Below are positions 1 through 6,839 of a DNA stretch of 12,860 nucleotides, in pieces. The notes under the pieces were generated by a model that saw only the letters and a program-made list of their open reading frames with translations, ran no database searches and had not been told where the DNA came from. Within the stretch, counting starts at the first letter, position 1, and every line of letters starts with the position of its first letter. The DNA lies in NCBI GenBank assembly GCA_905233335.1, contig CAJOED010000042.1:1-12860 (forward strand), given 5' to 3'. The position numbers and the translations under genes are program-made. Origin of the DNA: an uncultured Synergistales bacterium (GTDB lineage Bacteria > Synergistota > Synergistia > Synergistales > Aminobacteriaceae).

Positions 1-77
1 GCGATTTTTTTCTCACGTTTTCATTAGCGACAATTACCCCTCATTATTACGACGAGTGCTGTAAGTCATCACACAAC

Positions 78-105
78 AAAAAGACCCCGCAAACTTCACG
101 GGATC
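78..105 (-). terminator. Rho-independent terminator of the tRNA-Gly gene
   Basis: Read on the minus strand, GATCCCG (105-99) pairs with CGGGGTC (89-83) to give a 7-bp stem with one G-U pair and a 9-nt loop, followed at once by five T (82-78). It lies 17 nt past the CCA end of the tRNA, so it fits as the end of a single-gene tRNA transcript. Positions 1-77, beyond it, show nothing I can name. Confidence 0.8.
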
Positions 106-122
106 TTGTTACTCTCATTCTT

Positions 123-198
123 TGGAGCGGATGACGGGATTCGAACCCGCGACCCTCAGCTTGGGAAGCTGATGCTCTACCAACTGAGCTACGTCCGC
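123..198 (-). tRNA. tRNA-Gly (anticodon CCC)
   Basis: The minus strand folds into a standard 76-nt cloverleaf including the 3' CCA, which is encoded in the DNA (125-123). The acceptor arm is GCGGACG/CATCCGC with one C-A mismatch at pair 6-67. The D arm reads GCTCAGTTGGTAGAGC, the anticodon stem is TCAGC/GCTGA around loop TTCCCAA, and the T arm is GCGGG-TTCGAAT-CCCGT. The loop places CCC at 34-36, reading the glycine codon GGG. The discriminator base is T73, as expected for bacterial tRNA-Gly. It is transcribed away from pfkA. Confidence 0.95.
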
Positions 199-216
199 AA
201 ATTTTGGACGCATGAA

Positions 217-245
217 ATTCTAGCGCATGATTAACTTTTTCGCAA
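217..245 (-). promoter_or_regulatory. Promoter of tRNA-Gly
   Basis: On the minus strand a -35 box TTGCGA (245-240) and a -10 box TAGAAT (222-217) are separated by exactly 17 nt. The -10 lies 18 nt before the first tRNA base, which suits a short 5' leader removed by RNase P. The elements overlap the oppositely directed pfkA promoter. Confidence 0.6.
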
Positions 246-258
246 GGCGTGATATTAT
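231..258 (+). promoter_or_regulatory. Probable pfkA promoter
   Basis: TTAACT (231-236) and TATTAT (253-258) are spaced 16 nt apart in an AT-rich stretch 59 nt before the chosen pfkA start. The match to sigma70 consensus is fair, not strong. Its -35 region shares DNA with the tRNA-Gly promoter on the other strand. Confidence 0.4.
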
Positions 259-316
259 ATTTCACATTCCAAAAACTACAGCAAAAAAATTTTTCATGAA
301 GGAGAAGTTTTCACAC

Positions 317-1312
317 ATGGAGAAAAAAATAAGACGTATCGGCGTTCTCACCAGCGGCGGAGATTCACCAGGAATGAATGCGGCAGTGCGTGCGGTTGCT
401 AGGACGGCTATGCATTTCGGCATCGAGTGCATCGGTATTCGTCGCGGCTGGCAGGGACTCATCAACGGAGACTTCATGATACTCAGTACTGACATTGTGC
501 GGCACATTCTCGGGCGCGGAGGCACTGTGCTCTACACAGCAAGAAGCGAGGAGTTCATGACGGAGAAGGGGCGCGAAAAGGCAGTTGCTACGTGCAAGAT
601 GCTTGGACTCGGCGGCATTATAGCGATAGGCGGCGACGGAACATTCAAGGGTGCGCTTGAACTTTCACGGCTCGGCATTCCTGTGATGGGAGTCCCCGCA
701 ACAATCGACAACGACATCGGCTGCTCGAACTACACAATCGGTTTTGACTCTGCCTGCAACACCGCAATAGACTGCATCGACAAATTACGCGACACAATGC
801 AGTCCCACGAGAGATGTTCTGTCGTTGAGGTCATGGGTCGTCATGCAGGATTCCTGGCTCTGTACGTCGGTATTGCGGTCGGGGCTACGTCTGTACTTGT
901 CCCGGAACGTGAGCTTGACTTTGAGCGTGATATTGTCGAGAGAATACAGAATGCGCGTCTTGCGGGAGCTACACACTTCATGGTAGTGGTTGCTGAAGGT
1001 GTCGGGAGTGCGTTCGACATCGGCAACAGGATTCACGAAGCACTCGGACTTGATCCGCGTGTTACGGTGCTAGGACACATTCAGCGCGGAGGTGCTCCGA
1101 CGGGACGCGACAGAGAGACGGCAACACGTATGGGCTATTATGCTGTGAAGGCATTTGCGGAAGGCCGTTCGGGAAGCGTAATCTGCACGAAAGAGGGCGG
1201 AATTGTCGAGATACCGATAGAGGAAGCACTTGCTATGACGAAACATTTGCAGATGGACAGATACGACATACTTGAAGCAGTTGCGTCGTCGGGGCCAAGA
1301 AGACAGCCATAA
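317..1312 (+). CDS. pfkA: 6-phosphofructokinase (PfkA family, 331 aa)
   Basis: Phosphorylates fructose 6-phosphate to fructose 1,6-bisphosphate, the committed step of glycolysis, in the cytosol. Visible family motifs are TSGGDSPGMNA (12-22), the nucleotide loop GGDGT (105-109), the signature PATIDNDI (127-134) with the catalytic Asp131 in TIDND, MGRHAG (173-178) and GHIQRGG (253-259). Gly at the fourth position of GGDGT, where PPi-dependent enzymes have Asp, points to ATP as donor. The residue before TIDND is Ala rather than Gly (ATP type) or Lys (PPi type). Length is normal. I chose ATG 317 because GGAG (301-304) precedes it by 12 nt and the family motif starts soon after. ATG 227 would add 30 residues unlike the family, and ATG 296 sits on the RBS. 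The stop abuts the next ATG (TAAATG), so the two genes were probably cotranslated. Confidence 0.95.
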   Translation: MEKKIRRIGVLTSGGDSPGMNAAVRAVARTAMHFGIECIGIRRGWQGLINGDFMILSTDIVRHILGRGGTVLYTARSEEFMTEKGREKAVATCKMLGLGGIIAIGGDGTFKGALELSRLGIPVMGVPATIDNDIGCSNYTIGFDSACNTAIDCIDKLRDTMQSHERCSVVEVMGRHAGFLALYVGIAVGATSVLVPERELDFERDIVERIQNARLAGATHFMVVVAEGVGSAFDIGNRIHEALGLDPRVTVLGHIQRGGAPTGRDRETATRMGYYAVKAFAEGRSGSVICTKEGGIVEIPIEEALAMTKHLQMDRYDILEAVASSGPRRQP

Positions 1313-2195
1313 ATGCAGGAAGTCAGCATAAAGTCATTCGCGAACGTATCAATCGGAAACGCTGAAGACCTCACTGCGGGCACAGGTTGTACGGTGTTCA
1401 TTTTCCCGGAAGGTGCTCCGGCAGGTTTGAGCGTTCGTGGAGGAGGCCCCGCGAGTCGTGAGAGCGAACTCCTGAAACCCTTAGCCGCTGCAGACAGAAT
1501 ACACGCAGTCTTGCTTTCAGGCGGAAGTGCTTACGGGCTTGAGGCTTCCGGCGGTGTCATGCAGTATTTAGAGGAACGTAATATCGGCTTCAATGCCGGG
1601 GGAGTAGTTGTGCCTCTTGTGTGTCAGTCGTGCATTTTCGATCTCACTGTCGGTGATGCTCACATCAGGCCGGACAAAGCTATGGGCTATTCTGCTTGAC
1701 GGAGCAGGAACAGGAGCAACCGTCGGGAAACTTGCGGGAATGGAGCACTGCATGAAGTCGGGAGTCGGGTCTTACGCTGTCAGGTCGGGAGAACTTCTCG
1801 CGGGAGCTGTCGTTGTACTGAACTCACTCGGCAACATCTACAACTACAAAACAGGAGAGAAGATAGCGGGAGTCCGAAATTATGACGGCGATATTGAGTC
1901 GGAATTTTACGCTCACGGTTTCGCATGGAATACAACGCTTGCAGTGTTCATGACGAACGCAAAATTCACGAAATCCCATCTCTGCAAGATTGCGGACATG
2001 TCTCATGACGGCTTTGCGCGCTCAATCAGACCCGTTCACACCGGCGCGGACGGAGATAGTATTTACGCGGTGTCTTTGGGAGAAGTTGATGCGGACATCA
2101 ATGCGGTCGGGAGTCTTGCGGCTGTTGTCGTGTCGGAAGCAATCATGAGGGCGGTATATTCTGCCAAGAGTGCTTACGGTATTCCGTCGGCATGA
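1313..2195 (+). pseudogene. P1 (S58/DmpA-like) family peptidase, frameshifted with a small deletion
   Basis: Two frames together make one P1-family protein. The first (1313-1699, 128 aa) has LSGGSAYGLEASGG, then VVPLVCQSCIFDL and RPDKAMGYSA, and then hits TGA at 1697. The second picks up at 1698 in the +1 frame with DGAGTGATVGK and runs to 2195. It includes NTTLAVFMTNA, the region where the family cleaves itself and exposes a Ser/Thr nucleophile (Thr at 1932-1934 here), and the late motif RPVHTGADGDS. From memory, family members have about 14 more residues between MGY-A and GAGTG, so roughly 41 nt appear lost, which also explains the shift. Members act as aminopeptidases or amidases after autocleavage. 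There is no clear RBS; the ATG abuts the pfkA stop. An active product is unlikely unless the sequence is wrong here. Confidence 0.8.
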
Positions 2196-2204
2196 GAGAA
2201 TTTC

Positions 2205-2232
2205 ACCGGGTCAGTTTGTTCGGCCCGGTTTT
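2205..2232 (+). terminator. Terminator of the pfkA unit
   Basis: ACCGGGTC (2205-2212) pairs with GGCCCGGT (2222-2229), 8 bp with one G-U pair and a 9-nt loop, followed by TTT before GTTATC. It starts 9 nt after the peptidase stop. The right arm is also the last codons (Lys-Pro-Gly-Arg) of the convergent sugar transferase gene. On the minus strand no T-run follows, so it looks one-directional. Confidence 0.7.
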
Positions 2233-3539
2233 GTTATCATCTTGCTAATCATCACATAAAGAGTTCGTAGAAGTATCACGATGTCCAGCCATAATGACCA
2301 GTTGCGTATGTAGTATAAAGTCATTTCGCCGCGTAATTCCATGTCTATATTGCTCCGGCCGCTTACCTGCCAGAATCCCGAAATGCCCGGCTTCACCGTG
2401 TAGATTTTCCGCATGACATCATCACAATTCTCTATTTCTTTCGGCATTAACGGACGAGGCCCGACGAGGCTCATTTCTCCTTTGAGGACGTTGAACAGCA
2501 TGGGAAGCTCATAAATTCCCGTGTTCCTCAATAGTGCCCCGTAACGTCTTACGAGCCGGAATTTGTACGCGTTGAACGCCCTGAACTTACAGCCCATGCG
2601 CTCCTGAACTGTTACAGCTTCTCCGCCGTCCGTGCGCTTTATCTTCCACGACACCCACAACATGACCGGCGAAAATATCACAATCGCAAAAACTGCTCCG
2701 ACGTAATCGAACGTGCTTTTTACCGCTCTGTTGATGGGATTGAGCAAGCCCTGCGAGGCAGAAATTACAGGCAGTCCGTCAACGTCATGCATTGATGCCG
2801 AAAACGTCGTGAGCATATACATATCGGGGATATAGTGAACTTGCCGCACGTGAAACTCTACGATGTCGAGAATGTGCGTGAGAAGGCTTCTTGATGCAGT
2901 AGAGATTGCCGACGCTGCCTCGTCTATTCTGTATTCTCCGTAAACCTTCATGAAGTCATCCAGCGTTCCCAAAACAGGAAAGCCCGCGATAATTTTTCCC
3001 TGCTTCTCCGGGTCATCGTCAAGAAAACCGACAACTTTGCACGACGTGAACGGGTGCGCTATAATCTTCTCCGCAAAAATTTCTCCTGTTCGTCCTGCTC
3101 CCAAGATTATTATGTTCGTGGTGAGGAGGCCAAGCGCAAAAAAAATTCTCCTGAACACATAGCGCGCAAGAAGGCACAACGGAACAAAAATCAATATTCC
3201 TGACGTTATCATGAAGCGGGAAAGATCGAACTTTTGAGAGTACAGATACAGGACAATTACGAGAACTATTAACGCGGTAGATTTCAGGACAGCTTTTATC
3301 TCATCCCAAAATATCCAGTTCTGAAAACTGTACAGCGAGTTGAAGAAGAACACCGCAAGCATCGTCCCGGCAAAAAATGCACGTATCTCAAACGCAAAGA
3401 CAGCAGGAATCCCGGAAAGCCATAACGACATAGCCAGCGAAAAACTAAGCCAGTATATTATCAGGTCAATAACTCCTTGTGTGAATGCCAGTATGTTTCT
3501 TGTTATGTTTGTCATCAAATTATTATTTTTCCTGCGCAT
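2211..3539 (-). CDS. WbaP-type undecaprenyl-phosphate sugar transferase, active site altered
   Basis: Proteins of this family move a sugar phosphate from a nucleotide sugar to undecaprenyl phosphate at the inner membrane, starting capsule, exopolysaccharide or O-antigen units. Seen in the 442 aa: four N-terminal membrane helices (about 17-125), a Rossmann-like region with GAGRTG (147-152), a membrane-dipping helix (275-300), QERMG (312-316), YKFR (325-328), KGEMSLVGPRP (353-363) and KPGISGFWQVSGRS (383-396). Two things are odd. YKFR runs straight into LVRRYGALLR, so the usual loop (about 15 residues in short members, 35-40 in WbaP) is missing without loss of frame. The family's T-S-L/I-D-E-L-P reads T-G-I-Y-E-L-P, with Tyr343 in place of the Asp of the Asp-Glu catalytic pair. 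It may be inactive. No RBS precedes ATG 3539; Met9 (3515) is an alternative start. Confidence 0.8.
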   Translation of the reverse strand: MRRKNNNLMTNITRNILAFTQGVIDLIIYWLSFSLAMSLWLSGIPAVFAFEIRAFFAGTMLAVFFFNSLYSFQNWIFWDEIKAVLKSTALIVLVIVLYLYSQKFDLSRFMITSGILIFVPLCLLARYVFRRIFFALGLLTTNIIILGAGRTGEIFAEKIIAHPFTSCKVVGFLDDDPEKQGKIIAGFPVLGTLDDFMKVYGEYRIDEAASAISTASRSLLTHILDIVEFHVRQVHYIPDMYMLTTFSASMHDVDGLPVISASQGLLNPINRAVKSTFDYVGAVFAIVIFSPVMLWVSWKIKRTDGGEAVTVQERMGCKFRAFNAYKFRLVRRYGALLRNTGIYELPMLFNVLKGEMSLVGPRPLMPKEIENCDDVMRKIYTVKPGISGFWQVSGRSNIDMELRGEMTLYYIRNWSLWLDIVILLRTLYVMISKMITKPGRTN

Positions 3540-3547
3540 AAATATTT

Positions 3548-3577
3548 TTGTATTGTATCACGGAAAATTATTATAAT
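3548..3577 (+). promoter_or_regulatory. Promoter of the MATE gene
   Basis: TTGTAT (3548-3553) and a perfect TATAAT (3572-3577) are 18 nt apart, and the -10 lies 33 nt before the MATE start codon. The same AT-rich block read on the minus strand also offers TATAAT (3575-3570), which could serve the divergent sugar transferase gene, but no convincing -35 goes with it. Confidence 0.5.
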
Positions 3578-3610
3578 TACGAAAATCAATTCACATTCAG
3601 GAGAAAATAA

Positions 3611-4959
3611 ATGCAGAATATATCGCAGGCACAAGATAAAAAATTCCTCATGATGACGACACATCCCGTAGAAAAACTTGTGAGCCGTCTTGCTGTTCCC
3701 TCAATAATTACCATGATGATCAGCGCAATATACAACATGGCAGACACATTCTTTGTCGCGCGTCTTGACGTACAATCTCCGGCGGCAGTCGGCGTAGTGT
3801 TCTCGTACATGGCATTCATTCAGGCGGTGGCGTTCTTTTTCGGGCAGGGAAGCGCAAACTACATCTCTCGTGCTCTCGGTGCAAAGGACAGAGACAACGC
3901 GCTGCTGATAGCGTCAACAGGATTCTTCACGTCGCTGATTATCGGAGTAGTGATTGCGTTTCTAGGTTTCGTGTATATGGACGAGGTGTTATTGCTTCTC
4001 GGCTCAACACAAACGATAATGCCGCGTGCACGAGCTTACTTCAAATACATATTGCTTGGTACACCGTTCATAATGTCGTCGTTCGTAATGAATAACCAGA
4101 TGCGCTTTCAGGGAAACGCTTTCATGTCGATGCTGGGAATTACCGCCGGTGCTCTGCTGAATATCATTCTCGACCCGGTGTTTATCTTTGTGCTCGATAT
4201 GGGAGTGGCTGGTGCGTCTTCTGCAACAATGCTCTCACAGATTGTCAGTTTCTCAATACTCCTTCACCTAACGGGACAAAAAGACGGCATACCCCTCAAC
4301 ATAAAGAACTTCCGCCCGAAATTTTCTCATTACCGGGAAATCACAGCCGGAGGACTCCCCGCACTTGGCCGTCAGGGGCTGGCGAGCGTGTCCGTTGCGT
4401 ACATGAATCATCTTGCGGGCTTCTACGGTGATTTAGCGATTGCGGCGGTGTCAATCGTAACGAGAGTAACATTCTTTGCTACGTCGATGGTCTTGGGTTT
4501 CGGTCAGGGATTCCAGCCCGTGTGCGGCTTCAATTTCGGCGCAAAAAAATTCCTGCGTGTCCTCAAATTGAAGCGATAGGATGTATTAAGGAACAAAACG
4601 TAGAGAATAACACCATAGCTTATGCCATGAATGTTGCTGAAAGAGTTATTGCGTTGTTCCGTCCCGATGACGCTGAATTAATCGCACTGGGAGCGAGGGC
4701 GTTGCGCTATGAATGCCTCGTGTACAGTTCGGTGGGTTTCGTTACGATGTCGAATATGTTTCTGCAGAACACGAGAAAGACAATACGTGCCAGCGTTCTT
4801 GCGGCATCTCGTCAGGGCTTCATGCTGTTTCTTGCGCTTCATGTCGGGCGTAAATTTTTCGGGCTTACCGGCATAATTTCAGCACAACCTGCGGCGGATG
4901 CATTGACGTTTCTGCTTGCTGTTCCGTTTGCGTGGAGCGGGCTTCGTGAAATGAGGTAG
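3611..4959 (+). pseudogene. MATE-family multidrug/cation efflux protein, split by a -1 frame change
   Basis: MATE proteins export drugs or metabolites against Na+ or H+ through 12 membrane helices. The first frame (3611-4579) starts at ATG 3611 behind AGGAG (3599-3603, 7-nt spacer) and gives the N-terminal three quarters, with PSIITMMISAIYNMADTFFV and QGFQPVCGFNFGAKK. It then stops at TAG 4577. The C-terminal part (VIALFRPDDAELI to LREMR, 4645-4956) lies in the -1 frame. Joining the frames at the A7 run (4543-4549) gives 449 aa, the normal length. However, the piece between GAKK and VIALF (about 32 residues) is hydrophilic (PQIEAIGCIKEQNVENN), where relatives have a membrane helix, and it is AT-rich. 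So even a repaired frame would lack that helix. I call it a pseudogene. A sequencing error or programmed shift remains possible. Confidence 0.75.
4543..4549 (+). other. A7 run at the MATE frame junction (possible -1 slippery heptamer)
   Basis: In the reading frame the bases are GCA AAA AAA TTC, so the heptamer A AAA AAA sits in the register used by known -1 frameshift sites such as dnaX (GCA AAA AAG). A -1 slip enters the frame holding the rest of the MATE protein, and the zero-frame stop is 27 nt further on. I see no strong hairpin just downstream, nor an SD-like stimulator about 10 nt upstream. A one-base loss from an A8 run would look identical. Confidence 0.35.
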
Positions 4960-4990
4960 TGAGTTAGAGTGGAGGTAGTGAGTTAGAGTG
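4953..4990. repeat. Two exact tandem copies of a 19-bp unit
   Basis: The unit gaggtagtgagttagagtg occurs at 4953-4971 and again at 4972-4990 without a mismatch. The first copy contains the MATE stop codon (TAG, 4957-4959), so the duplication lies almost wholly outside the coding region. It probably arose by local slippage; no function is evident. Confidence 0.9.
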
Positions 4991-4992
4991 AG

Positions 4993-5037
4993 AAAAAAAA
5001 ATTCCCCCCGTCATCATCACAACAACAGGGGGAAAAA
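4993..5037 (-). terminator. Terminator of the long minus-strand operon
   Basis: On the minus strand TTCCCCC (5034-5028) pairs with GGGGGAA (5008-5002, within a run of six G), with a loop of about 19 nt, followed by nine T (5001-4993). It begins 4 nt after the stop of the zinc-ribbon/SH3 gene. On the plus strand the stem is followed by A, so it should not stop MATE transcripts. Confidence 0.8.
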
Positions 5038-5041
5038 TACA

Positions 5042-6799
5042 TCACTGTACTTCGCTTACTGTTATAGTACTTATCGCGTTGTTCCTGTCGAGCTGAACAC
5101 TAAGTCCGGTCTTGCCGTTCTCATTGTAGTTCATAGTCCTTCCGTTGACGCTTGAAGGGTAGCCCATTATCTGCGTGAGTGCTGTCTGGCTCATTCCCGG
5201 CTTCAGTCCGTTCTGAAGTTCTCGGCTCGAACTCGTGAGACGTATGCGCGTAATGTCCTCGCCCTTGAGCGTTGCTGTCAGTCCCGGCCATTCAGCAGTG
5301 GATCCTGTGCTCCTCGTGGGCTGTCCCAAACTATCAACCAGCTGTGAGCGCGTGCTTCCGAAAGTCCGCAGTAACCCGTTCGAGTACCCCGCCGGAAGAC
5401 CAGATCCCAAAGGCTGTAGATAGCGTCCGTATACCCAGCCGGTTTTGCCGCCCGTCCTGATGTTGTACCAAATGCCGGAGAACTGCCCGGACGGAACGTT
5501 GAACGACCCAAGAACTTCTACCCTCGTGCCGCCGTTCAGCCTCGCAACACGTGCGCTTGCTGTCGTGTGATCTGCCCTGACGTTTACGCCGTTCCCGGTG
5601 ATTGCTCCGTTCGTGGGGGATCTGTCAGGTGTGAAGTTCGGCAAAATATTCTCCGCAACAACAACATCAACAGGTTCCGCAATGCCGACATTTTCGGGAG
5701 TTCGTGATGACGTTTCGCGCTGGTCAACGACGGGTATAACGTCCTGACGTACCATCGGAGGAAGATCTCCCGGCGGAAGTTTACGGAGGCCAAGCAGGAA
5801 GTACAAAGCTCCTCCCACTGCCGCAACAAGAAGAAGCATACTTAGCACCTTGCGCCCTGCTGAACGTTTCGGCTTTTTGCCCCTGCGAGTGTACTTTGAG
5901 TTCGAAAATTCCTGATACGACGACGCTGCTTCTTCTGAATATGCGTTGTTTCTCTGCGGACGCTGGCTGTTGGGTTTCACTAACACGCGGTAATTCGGCA
6001 CTGTTTGTGCGCTGGTCATGTCTTCATCACCTTCACTATAATTTACGCTCTGTGCTGAAACATCTTCATCAACACTTGCGCTTTCTACCTGAAAATTATT
6101 CATGGGAGTGAGCAGCTGTTCATTTACGCGCTCTATGTCCTCTTCTTCATGTTCCTGTCGTAGTGTTGTCGGCGTAGGAATATCAAGTCCCGGTGCAGGC
6201 ACATCATCATCAAGAGCTACGAATAACTTTGTCCCGCAGTTCGGGCAGAAATGATCTTCACGCGCAACGATAGCTCCGCATTCAGGACATATTTTCGACA
6301 TCCGGCGGCGTAATTGTGGGCGTTCATTGTTCACGCTGATATTAATATCCTCGTCCAAAGTGGAAAGGTCTATATTTCTCACGGGAGAATTTTCGAGGGG
6401 TGCGGGAGGTTCTTCCTGTTCGTAATAGAAATCTCCTTCATTGCCTCCGTCATCATCATTATAGTAGATGTCCTGCTCCTGCTTGTGAGACCTCAAGAAG
6501 AAACACAGCAGTGCCGCAAAAAAATATATTCCGCCGTAAAGCCACGTATCACGAGCCGGGACACACAGCCCCGTAGCAATGAACAGGAACAGCGCGCCCC
6601 ATTTGCTTTGGTTGAACGCGATTATGCCGCCGGTCAACGCGAACACAGCAGATATTACGGGAAGTGCCGCAAGCATTGTTGAGGGTATTCCGGGAAGTGC
6701 CGCCCCTGTTACTGACAGTGAACCGAACAGCATAAACACGCCGTGAATTATAGATGTGATTGATGCGCCGAGAGTTAACGCTAAAATTATCCAGCTCAT
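5042..6799 (-). CDS. Multi-domain membrane protein: zinc ribbon, SH3b and BamE-like repeats (585 aa)
   Basis: I do not recognise this as a named protein. In order it shows a hydrophobic N-terminus with about four membrane helices (3-26, 40-62, 66-81, 86-103) and an acidic stretch (109-150). A zinc ribbon follows, CPEC-x10-CPNC (Cys171, 174, 185, 188), then a long low-complexity linker (200-310), a basic patch and a fifth helix (318-338). The C-terminal part has a bacterial SH3 domain (about 400-464, NVRADHTTASARVARL to GWVYGRYLQPL) and a tail with two similar halves (476-522 and 528-582). Each half has a G-x-S/T...L...LG/MG-x-P pattern and a final I-x-x-I, like the SmpA/BamE fold. SH3b domains often bind cell-wall peptides, so the C-terminus may be extracytoplasmic; that is inference. 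The RBS is AGG (6807-6805), 5 nt from the ATG. It is probably the last gene of the operon, 40 nt after tsaC. Confidence 0.85.
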   Translation of the reverse strand: MSWIILALTLGASITSIIHGVFMLFGSLSVTGAALPGIPSTMLAALPVISAVFALTGGIIAFNQSKWGALFLFIATGLCVPARDTWLYGGIYFFAALLCFFLRSHKQEQDIYYNDDDGGNEGDFYYEQEEPPAPLENSPVRNIDLSTLDEDINISVNNERPQLRRRMSKICPECGAIVAREDHFCPNCGTKLFVALDDDVPAPGLDIPTPTTLRQEHEEEDIERVNEQLLTPMNNFQVESASVDEDVSAQSVNYSEGDEDMTSAQTVPNYRVLVKPNSQRPQRNNAYSEEAASSYQEFSNSKYTRRGKKPKRSAGRKVLSMLLLVAAVGGALYFLLGLRKLPPGDLPPMVRQDVIPVVDQRETSSRTPENVGIAEPVDVVVAENILPNFTPDRSPTNGAITGNGVNVRADHTTASARVARLNGGTRVEVLGSFNVPSGQFSGIWYNIRTGGKTGWVYGRYLQPLGSGLPAGYSNGLLRTFGSTRSQLVDSLGQPTRSTGSTAEWPGLTATLKGEDITRIRLTSSSRELQNGLKPGMSQTALTQIMGYPSSVNGRTMNYNENGKTGLSVQLDRNNAISTITVSEVQ

Positions 6800-6839
6800 T
6801 TTTTCCTGCTTTCACTCCTTCATGAAAATTTTTTCTCTA

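Noticed and set aside
785..1036. Open frames on the minus strand inside pfkA
   Set aside because: They are antisense shadows of a strongly conserved gene, with no RBS or recognisable motif.
1691..1700. GCT TGA C as a possible RF2-type +1 frameshift site in the peptidase gene
   Set aside because: It resembles the prfB CTT TGA C site, but GCT does not re-pair well one base on, there is no SD-like stimulator, and about 14 conserved residues are missing at the same point. Deletion explains it better.
4953..4990. Tandem repeat as the start of a CRISPR or an attachment site
   Set aside because: There are only two directly adjacent copies with no spacer and no associated cas or integrase gene; simple duplication is sufficient.
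4993..5037. Hairpin as a terminator for the MATE gene
   Set aside because: On the plus strand the stem is followed by A residues, not T, so it works only for the minus-strand operon.
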